A DNA stretch of 64,000 bases, taken from positions 60,599 to 124,598 of IMG/VR virus record IMGVR_UViG_3300048590_000661, one strand, 5' to 3'. Below are positions 9,352 to 18,258 of the stretch, in pieces. Source of the stretch: a virus. The position numbers were made by a program, and so were the translations under genes. Below the pieces are notes generated by a model. It was given only the letters and a program-made list of their open reading frames with translations. It ran no database searches and had not been told where the DNA came from. How positions within the stretch are numbered: position 1 is the first letter of the stretch; each line of letters starts with the position of its first letter.

Positions 9352-9821
9352 GTTTTAGGTAGCCTTTCTAACTTATTTTTGTATATAACCATTGCGATTG
9401 CATCAGTATGATTATTTGTTAGTTTAGGAAGTTTATAATACTCTTTTAAATATTCCCAAATAACCATTTTCTTTTTGCTTTTTTTATGTTTAGTTGCAGC
9501 TAGTTTTTCTTTAAGGTCAAATGTTTTTATGAACCAACTTTGATAACTAGTTGGGTTAATTAATTCTATTTTTTTATCTAATTCTAATAATTTGAATTTA
9601 ATATACCCAATTCGCTCTACTAAACTATTTATGGTGGCACTACTATTACCACTACCAAAATAGACAAACTGTTCAATAAGAACGTCTGTATCTTTGCCAA
9701 CAAATTTATTGATAGCTTTGAATTGCGTAATAGGGTTAACACTAGCGATTTCAGTAACCGTTAGACTATTACGATTATATTTACATAACCCCGTAGTAGT
9801 AGCAATATCTAACGCTATCAC
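9333..9821 (-). CDS. RuvC-like Holliday junction resolvase
   Basis: 162 residues, starting at GTG in GTGA, which overlaps the stop of the upstream gene. RNase H-fold features of RuvC are visible: MIALDIATTTGLCKY with the first Asp, VLIEQFVYFG with the Glu, and NNHTDAIAMVIY with the late Asp. It likely resolves branched DNA during replication and recombination. The position beside replication genes agrees. Confidence 0.8.
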   Translation of the reverse strand: MIALDIATTTGLCKYNRNSLTVTEIASVNPITQFKAINKFVGKDTDVLIEQFVYFGSGNSSATINSLVERIGYIKFKLLELDKKIELINPTSYQSWFIKTFDLKEKLAATKHKKSKKKMVIWEYLKEYYKLPKLTNNHTDAIAMVIYKNKLERLPKTCKIIS

Positions 9822-10144
9822 TCAAACACACTTGTGCTTTCTAGAATCTGCTCAGATTGTATAATTTCTGGTAAAACTTCTTTTTTATATATAGTATTTC
9901 CATCTACAGAAACGCCTAATACCTCATTAGTACATTTATCTAAAGTTATTGTACCTGTAATAACTACTGGCTTATTAAGGATTTTTTGTTCTGTAGTAGA
10001 TGAAGAAAACACACCATATATAATCATGTTGTCAAATGATGTAGTTTCTATCCAACAATCTTCTTCTTGTGCGTTACCAATATTGTTAACTAATAATAAA
10101 TAACCTAACAAAATTGCTAATGTAATCGTTAATGGTACTTTCAT
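9818..10144 (-). CDS. Small exported protein
   Basis: 108 residues with a signal peptide (MKVPLTITLAILLGYLLL then NNIGNAQ, a plausible AxA-type cleavage). The mature part has two cysteines (DCWIE, LDKCTNE) that could form a disulfide. No family recognised. It precedes the RuvC-like gene with a GTGA overlap. Confidence 0.65.
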   Translation of the reverse strand: MKVPLTITLAILLGYLLLVNNIGNAQEEDCWIETTSFDNMIIYGVFSSSTTEQKILNKPVVITGTITLDKCTNEVLGVSVDGNTIYKKEVLPEIIQSEQILESTSVFE

Positions 10145-10155
10145 GGTTTTCCCTT

Positions 10156-10193
10156 GCCTAGCTAGGTAGATATATCTTTTTACCTAGCTAGGC
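10156..10193. terminator. Hairpin after the SSB-like gene
   Basis: Perfect 13-bp arms GCCTAGCTAGGTA and TACCTAGCTAGGC with a 12-base loop, just downstream of the stop of the SSB-like gene. It has no clear T-run on the minus strand, so it may partially terminate or protect the highly expressed upstream message. Confidence 0.55.
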
Positions 10194-10211
10194 TAACATC
10201 AAAATATTATA

Positions 10212-11063
10212 CTAAAAGTCAGTTTGCTCACTCTTTTCTAACTTAACGTTTGTAAATACGTTATATCGCTCAACGAACTCTTCCCACGTTAACCCTGTTA
10301 ATCCTGTAATATAGGCACGCACATTATCAGGGTTATATTCACCGCCATTTACTTCCATAAACAACTTTTCAATACCAGAAATTGCATGGGTATGAAGTGC
10401 TGTTACTACTTCATTAAAATCAGGGAAGCTACTAACATCAACAAACGAAAGAACTTCACTGCGGTACTTTTCGTTGTTGTTCTTATTCAACAAATCCTTT
10501 GTTATCTTAAATACTCGCCCGAACATATCAGCATTATCAGAATCTAGAATAGCATCGCGAGTAGCTTCAGACTGGATCTTTTGCATGACACTATCTGTTA
10601 CAATAAGTACCATTGCTTCGCCGTTGGCGATATCATAAGTCTTGCCTGTTTTATTCACCAAAATCACAGGCAAAAACCAATCCGTTTGTGGGCGAGTTTG
10701 TGCAAAACCCTTTCCTTGCCAAATCTGTGCCACACGGTCTGCGCTTTGATCCTTTGCTTTAAGATGTAAACCTAAATCTTCAATCGGATCACCCTTACCA
10801 GTATGCAACCATTGAACATACTTTGAAGTAGTATCAGGTACTTCATGTACATAAATAGAACAATAGCGCTTAGGAAGCGGTGGATGCTCCATAGCCATTA
10901 ATGAATCATCATCCAATTGCAACCCTTTATCACCTACATTCTTACCAAAGAGCGCTACAAAATAATAGTCGCCTTTAGAGAACTTTTCATTTTTGCCACC
11001 ACCAAAATTCTGATATTGTACTGTTGGAGCCATTTTAGGTCGATTTTGAAGAAAACTTGCCAT
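10212..11063 (-). CDS. Probable single-stranded DNA-binding protein
   Basis: 283 residues. The first half is beta-rich with aromatic and basic residues (KGDYYFVALFGKN, RYCSIYVHEVPD, FLPVILVNKTGKTYD) and the C-terminus ends EKSEQTDF, an acidic tail ending in Phe as in SSB proteins. It has its own strong promoter with a 120-base leader and a downstream hairpin, as expected for an abundant structural DNA-binding protein. The assignment is inferred from composition and context, not from a firm family match. Confidence 0.5.
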   Translation of the reverse strand: MASFLQNRPKMAPTVQYQNFGGGKNEKFSKGDYYFVALFGKNVGDKGLQLDDDSLMAMEHPPLPKRYCSIYVHEVPDTTSKYVQWLHTGKGDPIEDLGLHLKAKDQSADRVAQIWQGKGFAQTRPQTDWFLPVILVNKTGKTYDIANGEAMVLIVTDSVMQKIQSEATRDAILDSDNADMFGRVFKITKDLLNKNNNEKYRSEVLSFVDVSSFPDFNEVVTALHTHAISGIEKLFMEVNGGEYNPDNVRAYITGLTGLTWEEFVERYNVFTNVKLEKSEQTDF

Positions 11064-11184
11064 TTTATTATTTATCCTTTTCTTTTAATTTAATGAGTTT
11101 GAAATATTTTTTTAGTATTTTAGTTTAATGTTTAATATATTTTTGTCGTTACTTTTCTCCTTCATAAACGTCTTTCGTCTCTAT

Positions 11185-11213
11185 ATTATACCACAGAACC
11201 ACTAAATTGTCAA
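11185..11213 (-). promoter_or_regulatory. Strong class I promoter for the SSB-like gene
   Basis: Minus strand TTGACA (11208-11213), 17 bp ending in TGTGG, TATAAT (11185-11190): both hexamers are perfect consensus. The leader to the ATG at 11063 is about 115 bases. Confidence 0.88.
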
Positions 11214-11216
11214 GCT

Positions 11217-11654
11217 TTAGTTTTGCTCCACAGGAATACCATAATTAGTGGATTTAATTTTCTCAACAGTTTCTTGGTTAAGTGCCACTCGCCTGTCATA
11301 ATCATTATACATAGTAGGGTTATCAAACCATAAATCATCAAAATCTTTATATTTATCTGGTTCTAAATCTTGGTGAATAAGAACCATTAAATTCCACATG
11401 GCAGCAGTCAAATGCATACTATCAGGAAAATCATTGTCATACATTTCACCAGCTAAATATGCCATAATATGCCGCATAGCACTATTAACTAAAGTAGATT
11501 TCTTTTGCCCTAATGCCCAATTCGGCACCCCATCTGGCGTATTAGGGTATTTTAAACTACCATAGGTTGTATGCTTCATTAATTCAATGATAGTCGACGG
11601 ACTAATACCTGTAAATTCAACTTTAGTTGTATTATAACGTAGTGATTTATTCAT
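11217..11654 (-). CDS. DUF5664-type dATP/dGTP pyrophosphohydrolase-like protein
   Basis: 145 residues from MNKSLRYN; the frame is open further upstream but this ATG overlaps the previous stop (CATGAATAA). Features of the DUF5664 family are visible: RYNTTKVEFTGISP, AMRHIMAYLAGE (the helical R.HL.....GE), LTAAMWNLMVLIHQD. This family is all-alpha and related to MazG-type NTP pyrophosphatases; it is thought to act on purine deoxynucleotides. It fits beside ThyX and ribonucleotide reductase. No partner enzymes for a 2-aminoadenine genome (PurZ, DatZ) were found in this window. Confidence 0.75.
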   Translation of the reverse strand: MNKSLRYNTTKVEFTGISPSTIIELMKHTTYGSLKYPNTPDGVPNWALGQKKSTLVNSAMRHIMAYLAGEMYDNDFPDSMHLTAAMWNLMVLIHQDLEPDKYKDFDDLWFDNPTMYNDYDRRVALNQETVEKIKSTNYGIPVEQN

Positions 11655-11862
11655 GTTTAACGACCACATTTCTAGGGTTAATAATGGTATACATTTCAAA
11701 CGATTCGCTATTATAAATAACAACAATATCTAAATTAGTATTTGAGTAATTAGGGATGTATACTTTACCATTTTCACTACTAGTAAATTGAATAACACCA
11801 TCTACATCAATAAACGCTACTTGTCGCCAATTATCTTTATAGTATTGTATGTCTTTTAGCAT
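11647..11862 (-). CDS. Small protein of unknown function
   Basis: 71 residues, beta-rich appearance, no recognised motif. Its last codons overlap the start of the DUF5664 gene (CATGAATAA), indicating translational coupling. Confidence 0.65.
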   Translation of the reverse strand: MLKDIQYYKDNWRQVAFIDVDGVIQFTSSENGKVYIPNYSNTNLDIVVIYNSESFEMYTIINPRNVVVKHE

Positions 11863-11864
11863 AA

Positions 11865-12086
11865 TTATTTATCCAGTTTCGTAATTTCAAAATAATCATA
11901 AGTTGCTAGCATTATTTTAGTCTCCCAATTCATATCATATTTAATATACAGTAATTTATTTTCTAAATCAATGCAATAAAATAAATTAGTAACTACAAGG
12001 TTTTCTTTAATACTAGTCCATTCTTTATTTACCCAGTATTTAACTGCAATAGCTTTATCCCATACAATTGTCATAGTTTTACTCAA
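11865..12086 (-). CDS. Small protein of unknown function
   Basis: 73 residues, rich in Trp, Tyr and Lys, no recognised motif. It overlaps the next upstream gene by eight bases. Confidence 0.65.
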   Translation of the reverse strand: MSKTMTIVWDKAIAVKYWVNKEWTSIKENLVVTNLFYCIDLENKLLYIKYDMNWETKIMLATYDYFEITKLDK

Positions 12087-12288
12087 TTCTATAGTTAGAA
12101 AATTTAACTAAACTAACAAACCCATTAATATACTCACATTCGATTTCATCATATTCCATTGGGTCTTCACCAGAATCAATTACATTATTAAACATTTCTA
12201 AGTCATCAGTTAACACTACATACCAATGATTATTATTATCAGTCGTTGCTACATATTCTTTAATATATGTACTTGTTTGTTTTTTCAT
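12079..12288 (-). CDS. Small acidic protein of unknown function
   Basis: 69 residues, acidic in the middle (DSGEDPMEYDEIECEYI). No family recognised. Overlaps both neighbours by a few bases. Confidence 0.65.
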   Translation of the reverse strand: MKKQTSTYIKEYVATTDNNNHWYVVLTDDLEMFNNVIDSGEDPMEYDEIECEYINGFVSLVKFSNYRIE

Positions 12289-12662
12289 TCCATATTGCCC
12301 ATCATAAAATCAATACCAACTAACGTTGCAAGTCTATATAAATCGTCCTTTAATGCCGCAGTCGTTAAAACATTAACGATCACAAACCCAGCTACAATAA
12401 CAACATCTGCGTCATTTGTAATAGGCGTAGTAGACAGGTAAAGTTGAGAATTTTCCTTCATCAAACGTAATGTATCTGTATTATCCAATACTTTTTCTAC
12501 TTCATCCGTTGCAACCATTAGTGATGCTTCTGGTGGGCATCCAATACCAGTACCAGTAATCATACAGCCTAGTTTAAGGGCAGTTTCTTCATTAAAGACA
12601 TAATTATTAACAATACACTCTGCATACCACTCTAATTGTTCTAGTTTGTTAGTATAGTTCAT
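12285..12662 (-). CDS. Protein of unknown function
   Basis: 125 residues. The second half contains a hydrophobic stretch (DADVVIVAGFVIVNVLTTAA) that could be buried or a membrane helix. No family recognised. It is next to thyX in the same orientation. Confidence 0.65.
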   Translation of the reverse strand: MNYTNKLEQLEWYAECIVNNYVFNEETALKLGCMITGTGIGCPPEASLMVATDEVEKVLDNTDTLRLMKENSQLYLSTTPITNDADVVIVAGFVIVNVLTTAALKDDLYRLATLVGIDFMMGNME

Positions 12663-12678
12663 GATATTTTCTTCTTTC

Positions 12679-13515
12679 TTAAATAGATAAATTATTTTCT
12701 AAGACTTTTCGATACTGAATACCAATACTTAAATTCCCCGACAATTTCGGAATGTACTCCGAAAACTTGACTTGGTGTTCAAAAGGTGACATATGTTTAT
12801 CTAGCCATAGTTTATCATGTAAACTTTTATCACTTTTCAACTCTGATAGCTTTTCTTGTAGACTATAGCTTGTCCTAGCACATCTAGCAGAACTAATGGC
12901 TAATTGATCTTCAATAAAATAATACGTTTCAGATTGCGTAATAAATGGTAGATGCCATTCGCCTTCCTTTAATATGGTAGGTTTTTGAGTTGTTAAAATA
13001 TATTTAATTTGCCGAGTAGGAACCTGAATTTCAAATTGAGCATTATATGAATCACGTAATGTAATAAAATTGTCCCATTCACTAGCCGTAACAAGATAAT
13101 CAATATAGGCAAATGGCTCAATTAGTCGGTTGGTGTATTGCTTGCTATACCCCATCTTATCTAATAGATAACCATGCGCAATTGCAAAGAAACGTGCAGA
13201 CTTCCAGATTAGTTTAGCGAACTCAGCATGGCAACTAAAGTCAAATTTAGAAGTTTGCATTCCCTTATGATTAAATGGAAATAATTCTGGTACATAACTG
13301 GCATCTTTTGCTAATGTAGAAAAACGCTTTGCTCTAGAAGACGAAACTGACCGTGACATTACTCGATGGACGTTAAATTCACTCAGTACTATTCTAGGCA
13401 GCCTAATTAGAAAAGTAGACACTCGTTTGTTTAGAATTTGACTGTCAGCGATTAACTTCGTAGTAATCTTATCTTCATAAAGATAATCAAATACTTCAAA
13501 TGGATTAGTGTTCAT
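12679..13515 (-). CDS. thyX: FAD-dependent thymidylate synthase ThyX
   Basis: 278 residues from MNTNPFEVFDYL; this ATG overlaps the stop of the upstream gene and fits the family better than an earlier in-frame Met. The signature appears as VHRVMSRSVSSSRA, a variant of the ThyX RHRxxSxNxxSxR motif. Further family features are YKQYTNRLIEP-like and QVPTRQIKY segments and ISSARCARTSY, then HMSPFEHQVKF near the C-terminus (H.SP.EH). It makes dTMP from dUMP using FAD and methylene-tetrahydrofolate. It complements the phage's DUF5664 and NrdJ nucleotide enzymes. Confidence 0.9.
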   Translation of the reverse strand: MNTNPFEVFDYLYEDKITTKLIADSQILNKRVSTFLIRLPRIVLSEFNVHRVMSRSVSSSRAKRFSTLAKDASYVPELFPFNHKGMQTSKFDFSCHAEFAKLIWKSARFFAIAHGYLLDKMGYSKQYTNRLIEPFAYIDYLVTASEWDNFITLRDSYNAQFEIQVPTRQIKYILTTQKPTILKEGEWHLPFITQSETYYFIEDQLAISSARCARTSYSLQEKLSELKSDKSLHDKLWLDKHMSPFEHQVKFSEYIPKLSGNLSIGIQYRKVLENNLSI

Positions 13516-13744
13516 GTAATTTCCAGTGTCGCTTTGCATAAGGTGGTAAAGTCTCAATATGAAAATTATATGGGTTTAATAAAATAGGAATACAAAGTGC
13601 CAATTCAAAGGTACTAATATCTAATTGTGGTGCCCATAAATATGTGTTAGCCGATTGTATTTTTAATATTGATAGGGATGGATAACTATCTACATCAACA
13701 ATATATCTGTTATCTAATTCATCTTTTTTAATGTTAATATTCAT
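13505..13744 (-). CDS. Small protein of unknown function
   Basis: 79 residues from MNINIKKDEL, chosen because its ATG overlaps the stop of the upstream gene. No motif recognised. Its stop overlaps the ATG of thyX. Confidence 0.65.
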   Translation of the reverse strand: MNINIKKDELDNRYIVDVDSYPSLSILKIQSANTYLWAPQLDISTFELALCIPILLNPYNFHIETLPPYAKRHWKLHEH

Positions 13745-13976
13745 CGTATTCGTTCTTTTCATTTGGTAAACATGCTAAGAAATCACCAATTAATAAGTCT
13801 CTTTGTACAAAGTTACTTTGAGTACTATATCGATTTACTAAATCAATACACAAATGTAAAATGTCTAGCCTAGCAGCATTTTCACTATCACTTCCAAGAT
13901 AATCTTCAAAATGGTCTACACAATCTTCTAAATCGCTCAATGTATTTTCAAACCTGCAATAACTCATGTTAGCCAT
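13734..13976 (-). CDS. Conserved small phage protein (MSYCRFENT type)
   Basis: 80 residues. The start MANMSYCRFENTLSDLEDCV is a pattern I recognise from small hypothetical proteins in many phages; function unknown. Likely alpha-helical. A 64-base gap lies upstream; a 17-codon frame (14027 down to 13975) overlaps this start but is too short to claim. Confidence 0.7.
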   Translation of the reverse strand: MANMSYCRFENTLSDLEDCVDHFEDYLGSDSENAARLDILHLCIDLVNRYSTQSNFVQRDLLIGDFLACLPNEKNEYDEY

Positions 13977-14040
13977 TAGTATATATCCTTTTCTTTTTCT
14001 TCAAGAAAGTCAGGGATTAAATATCGCATTAATTTTAACG

Positions 14041-14568
14041 TTACTCATAGTGATAATCACTTTCTAGCCCATCACAATTAAGTAACGATTCAATATCATA
14101 CTGGATTTGACCTATTAGTTTGCGGTATGGTGGATGAATATTAGCGGCTGCTTCTAATTTGTCATAAAGCATATCTAACTTTTCCATGCCTTTATCTGGC
14201 TTATCTTCATTAATAATGACACAACGTTCTGTAGCGAATCGCATAATATTTAATGTATAAATTATATGCTTAAGCGATACATTTTTGCATAACACTTCTG
14301 ATCTATTATAATCGCTAATTGTCCACAACGTCCACAAATCACTTACATATGTTTCTACTTTTACACTAATCGCTAATGAATTTTTAGGCAGTGAACTAAT
14401 ATCATATTTATGTTTTGGTGCGTTATCTACAATATAACACTCATTATATTTAAATTCATCTAATAAAGTAAGAGAAATTACGACATCTTCTAAATCGCCT
14501 AGTAATTCATCATACTCATCCTCTTGATTTTTTGGTAGGCTAGTCAAGTATTCTTTTAAAGTTTGCAT
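14041..14568 (-). CDS. Protein of unknown function
   Basis: 175 residues, acidic, predicted mixed structure, no recognised motif. It follows a small gene at 14571 with a two-base gap. Confidence 0.65.
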   Translation of the reverse strand: MQTLKEYLTSLPKNQEDEYDELLGDLEDVVISLTLLDEFKYNECYIVDNAPKHKYDISSLPKNSLAISVKVETYVSDLWTLWTISDYNRSEVLCKNVSLKHIIYTLNIMRFATERCVIINEDKPDKGMEKLDMLYDKLEAAANIHPPYRKLIGQIQYDIESLLNCDGLESDYHYE

Positions 14569-14570
14569 TG

Positions 14571-14801
14571 CTATTTACTTTCTAGTGCAGAAAGCTCTAA
14601 AATTGTAACACCATGTACGTGGTCAATTAATTCTATACTATAGCTATTATAACTATCCCTATCAAACTTAAACGCAATAGTATATTGTTCTTTAGCTAAT
14701 TCTGCCAGTGTTAATAGACTATTATGCCCAGCAGTACCATGATTAAAAAATTTTTCATAGACTAATGCAAAAGCGATTTCTTTTAGTTGTCGTTCTGTCA
14801 T
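14571..14801 (-). CDS. Small protein of unknown function
   Basis: 76 residues, N-terminal helix (MTERQLKEIAFALVYEKF), no recognised family. Two-base spacing to both neighbours suggests one polycistronic message. Confidence 0.65.
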   Translation of the reverse strand: MTERQLKEIAFALVYEKFFNHGTAGHNSLLTLAELAKEQYTIAFKFDRDSYNSYSIELIDHVHGVTILELSALESK

Positions 14802-14803
14802 AA

Positions 14804-15403
14804 TTAACCTTCCATTTCTTGATAATTCATAATCACAACTTTATCATACCCAAATGTAGCAGCTAAATCCTGCTCCCAAAAGTTAATAACTTTGTAAGTT
14901 AAAATATTATCTTTCGTTCTAAAATTCACAACCGCATTTCCAAACCCCCAACCTTTACCATCTTTGCCCTGGTATGAAACAAAAAAATCTCTAAAAGGTA
15001 ACTCGTCACCTATTTTAATTTCGTTATTCAGCCAACTAGTATCAGGGTTTTCTGTTACCTGCAAATATAATGAGTAACAGAACATTAAGATATCTTCCAT
15101 CGGAATACTTCTGCCACGCTCAAAATATACACTAGAATGAAACCAAAATCTAGCGTTATCATGCCATCCGCCAAGCTCACCACTCCAAAAATCTTCTACA
15201 TTAGCTACTAACCCTGTAAATGGACAAATAGCTATTTCATCAAACTCGCCGTTCATAGCTTGGTAAACTGCATATTTGAATAGTTCGTCGTCGGGATACT
15301 CGCATTCCATGTAATATTTAAATACATCATTTGATATATCTGATGACACAAACCCCAAGTTTGTCTTTTCAATATCTAAGTTTGGGTCAATATTATAGTT
15401 CAT
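14804..15403 (-). CDS. Protein of unknown function
   Basis: 199 residues, rich in aromatic residues, with ICPFTGLVANVEDFWSGELG in the middle. No family recognised. It overlaps the Dam-type methylase gene by eleven bases. Confidence 0.68.
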   Translation of the reverse strand: MNYNIDPNLDIEKTNLGFVSSDISNDVFKYYMECEYPDDELFKYAVYQAMNGEFDEIAICPFTGLVANVEDFWSGELGGWHDNARFWFHSSVYFERGRSIPMEDILMFCYSLYLQVTENPDTSWLNNEIKIGDELPFRDFFVSYQGKDGKGWGFGNAVVNFRTKDNILTYKVINFWEQDLAATFGYDKVVIMNYQEMEG

Positions 15404-16208
15404 AAGTTTGGTTCCTAATCATTAATTCTTTAACAAAATTATCGCTTTGGCTATTAATACTGTAATGTATTCCATCTACTGTTTTAATATTTGCAAAATC
15501 AGAATATAAATCTAATACCGCTTGACAATTATCATATGATAGAACCCATGAAAAATTAGCAGTTTTTAAAGCGGCCGCTAATTCATGATGGTCATCACTA
15601 CTAAACCCATGACTATATAATTTATTACCTTTACCATAATAAGGTGGGTCAATATAATACATAGCGGCCGTTCTATCCATAACATCTAAATAGTTCTTAT
15701 TACTTACTGTTACACTTTCCATTAATGGTGCAATAGTTTTTATTTTATTAACTATCCTCTTAGGGTTCCACCTACAGTCTATTTTATAATTAGACCCCTG
15801 ATTAATACCACCTATAGGGCTACCAGCTTTTTCACCTAAGCCAGAGAAAGACATTTGATGTATTGCAATTTTCATAAAAGCTAAATATACAATATCTGGT
15901 GGATATGCATCCATATTTAGCTGATCTTTAAATTCAAAGAAAGATTCTACAGTAGGTAGAAAATCATTAATTAACTCGCATAGTTCATTGGGGTAATTTT
16001 TTACGCTATACCAAATAGCATATATTCCTAAATTAGCATCATTAATATAGTATTCTTGAAATTTTTTATTTACTAATAAATTAAGAAATACAGCACCAGA
16101 ACCAACAAAAGGTTCTACATATAAGTTTTTATCATAATCTAGAAGAGTAAGGATTACATTTAATAACTTACTTTTACCACCAGGATATCTAAAAAATGGT
16201 TTTGTCAT
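15393..16208 (-). CDS. Dam-type DNA adenine N6-methyltransferase
   Basis: 271 residues, class D12 (Dam/DpnM). The SAM-binding start is FFRYPGGKSKLL, motif I is EPFVGSGAVFLNLL, and the catalytic motif IV is YYIDPPYYG (DPPY). The SYDNC segment toward the end also fits. It likely protects the phage DNA from host restriction or marks it for replication; target sequence not deducible here, GATC would be the usual one. It has its own promoter with a palindromic operator. Confidence 0.92.
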   Translation of the reverse strand: MTKPFFRYPGGKSKLLNVILTLLDYDKNLYVEPFVGSGAVFLNLLVNKKFQEYYINDANLGIYAIWYSVKNYPNELCELINDFLPTVESFFEFKDQLNMDAYPPDIVYLAFMKIAIHQMSFSGLGEKAGSPIGGINQGSNYKIDCRWNPKRIVNKIKTIAPLMESVTVSNKNYLDVMDRTAAMYYIDPPYYGKGNKLYSHGFSSDDHHELAAALKTANFSWVLSYDNCQAVLDLYSDFANIKTVDGIHYSINSQSDNFVKELMIRNQTYEL

Positions 16209-16238
16209 ATCTTTGCTTTCTATGCATATGATAACAAA

Positions 16239-16284
16239 ATCGTGGTATAGATACTATTATACCACGATTCTTTAGGTTTGTCAA
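16239..16284 (-). promoter_or_regulatory. Promoter with 12-bp inverted-repeat operator upstream of the methylase gene
   Basis: Minus strand TTGACA (16279-16284), 17 bp ending in CGTGG, TATAAT (16256-16261). Perfect arms AATCGTGGTATA and TATACCACGATT with an 8-base spacer cover the -10 and the start of the transcript. This could be a repressor site or a 5' hairpin of the RNA. Confidence 0.8.
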
Positions 16285-16306
16285 TGGGGAAGTTTGGGGG
16301 GATGGA

Positions 16307-17332
16307 CTAAAGTAATTTGAGTATAGAGTTTCTAGGGTGGAAATAACCATTATCATCTGCTTCAAATTTATCTATACACATATTAAATGGCAGATATGGT
16401 TTATTGATAGCTTCTAGAATTTCGTCTTTATCGTCTACTCTATTGTATGCAATTTCAATATATTTATAATCATTTCCTAGAACTGCACCCATTTTAATCT
16501 TATCATTTTTTTGAGTTTCTTCTAGCGTACCCCAATGTGGTGGTGGCGTTTCATAATGTTGTTCGCCATGAACTTCTATTACACAATGGTGGTCTGGTAA
16601 ATAGAAATCGAACTTACGCCTTTCAACACCATCAATATCGAAACGTTTTTGTGTTTCAAATTTTATATTATTTTGTATTAAAATTAACGCGACTTTGGCT
16701 TCATATGACGATGCATAGTTAGCAGAAAATTCTTTATTTTTTATACTCTCTGTAGTTCTTCTATGATAATTAATATGGCGTTTAGTAATTGATTTACATA
16801 CTTTACATCTGCAAGTTTTATTCATAAATGCATTGAAAGTTATACTATCTGTAGTTTCACAAACCCTGCAAGTATATGTAATTTTTCTATTTTTATATGT
16901 AATATTATATAATAACCCACCAAATTCTAATGCTTTATTTAGCGCATCTGACAACCATTCTTCATCTGGTTTCATGCGACCATCAACAACACAATATGGA
17001 CAACCAGTATTATTCATGAATATACTTTGTACAGAAGTTTCCCATGATTTATTGCAAGTGTTGCATTGCAATGTTATCCTATCTCTTTTCTTAACACCTT
17101 CTATATGTACTATAGAAAATAAACCTGTCATTAATTCATGAGCATGACTAATACTAGTTGGTAATTTACGAGTACAGCCTGCGCAAACTGTACGCGTCAG
17201 TAATCGACCAAAACGTGTAGTAGTAACATACCCACACTCTAAACAAGAAAGGGCGCATTCTGTATTATACATAAGTTCGCCATCATAAGAAAAAGAAACA
17301 GGAATTTGTAACATTGCAATGCGGTCAATCAT
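16307..17332 (-). CDS. Zinc-ribbon Vsr/EDxHD-like endonuclease
   Basis: 341 residues. Four zinc-ribbon-like units come first: CLECGYVTTT with CAGC, CNTCNKSW with CPYC, CRVCETTD with CKVC. They are followed by a nuclease domain of the Vsr/PD-(D/E)XK fold: SSYEAKVALILIQNNIKFE, RKFDFYLPDHHCVIEVHGEQ and KYIEIAY. This layout is known from phage DUF723/EDxHD homing endonucleases. It sits nine bases after the nrdJ stop, so nrdJ carries both an intron and a neighbouring free-standing endonuclease. Confidence 0.82.
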   Translation of the reverse strand: MIDRIAMLQIPVSFSYDGELMYNTECALSCLECGYVTTTRFGRLLTRTVCAGCTRKLPTSISHAHELMTGLFSIVHIEGVKKRDRITLQCNTCNKSWETSVQSIFMNNTGCPYCVVDGRMKPDEEWLSDALNKALEFGGLLYNITYKNRKITYTCRVCETTDSITFNAFMNKTCRCKVCKSITKRHINYHRRTTESIKNKEFSANYASSYEAKVALILIQNNIKFETQKRFDIDGVERRKFDFYLPDHHCVIEVHGEQHYETPPPHWGTLEETQKNDKIKMGAVLGNDYKYIEIAYNRVDDKDEILEAINKPYLPFNMCIDKFEADDNGYFHPRNSILKLL

Positions 17333-17340
17333 ATATTTTC

Positions 17341-18258
17341 CTATCCGATACTACATGCGGACCATCCGCAATTAGTACAGTGTTCACAACCTTCAGCAAA
17401 TACTACGTTAGAATTATCACACCCACATTTAGAAGTATTTAAGTTAGTAGGGTTTAACTCGCTAAATTTCTTCTTAATTTCAGTGCCATTATTAAGAACT
17501 TGTGATGTACGACTGCCATCACGATATACTGTAATACCTTTACAGCCTAATTTCCAAGCCTTGATAAATCCTTGATAAACATCTTCAACAGTGGCATCAT
17601 TTGGTAAATTAATAGTTTTACTAACACCACTATCAACATATTGTTGCGCTACAGCTTGTGTATTAATATGCTCATCAATAGAAACAGACTTAGGGCCAAT
17701 TACACTGCGGAAATACTCTTTATCGTTATCTTCATGGCTGATATAATAAGTTTGCCCTCGCTCATCTATTCTGGTAAAAGAACCAGAAAAAATAGGCTCA
17801 CAACCACCACCCAATAAATTAGCAATATGGCTAATACTGCCAGTTGGTGCAATTGACTGGCAAGTAATGTTGCGTCGATTTACATGAATACATTTTTCTG
17901 GAACACCACGCAATCTACCTAACATTTCTGATTCATTATAACTTACTTGTTGAATTTTGTCAAGAATTTTAGCCAATAGATCTAATGCATCTTGGCTACC
18001 ATACGCTAATTTCATTTTTAATAGTAAATCAGCATAACCCATAATACCTAACCCAATTGGGCGAAATTGCTCGTATTTATTTTTGAACTTATCATTAGGA
18101 AAAGTGTTAGTAGTACCAACGTTATCTAGAAAAATTGTTGTACGTCTAATTACTCGCTCTAATTCGTCGTAATCAAACTCCCCATTTACAAAGAAATCTT
18201 TGTGGTTTAAATTAATGCTACCTAAATTACAACTTAGGTATGGTGGTAATGGTTGCTC
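17341..18258 (-). CDS. nrdJ: Adenosylcobalamin-dependent ribonucleotide reductase, exon 2
   Basis: The 305-residue C-terminal part. Exon 2 begins EQPLPPYLSCNLGSINL, directly continuing exon 1, which ends ATNPCG; together they restore the active-site NPCGEQ motif. Later features are QSIAPTGSISHIANLLGGG (the P-loop-like TGSIS), NLPNDATVEDVYQGFIKAW, CKGITVYRDGSR, and a C-terminal zinc ribbon CEHCTNCGW. The joined protein is about 553 residues, short for the class. It makes deoxynucleotides with vitamin B12 and works in both oxic and anoxic conditions. Confidence 0.92.
   Translation of the reverse strand, partial: EQPLPPYLSCNLGSINLNHKDFFVNGEFDYDELERVIRRTTIFLDNVGTTNTFPNDKFKNKYEQFRPIGLGIMGYADLLLKMKLAYGSQDALDLLAKILDKIQQVSYNESEMLGRLRGVPEKCIHVNRRNITCQSIAPTGSISHIANLLGGGCEPIFSGSFTRIDERGQTYYISHEDNDKEYFRSVIGPKSVSIDEHINTQAVAQQYVDSGVSKTINLPNDATVEDVYQGFIKAWKLGCKGITVYRDGSRTSQVLNNGTEIKKKFSELNPTNLNTSKCGCDNSNVVFAEGCEHCTNCGWSACSIG

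Noticed and set aside
11217-11654. Evidence for a 2-aminoadenine (Z) genome
   Set aside because: A DUF5664 protein alone is widespread in phages; no PurZ or DatZ was found in this window.
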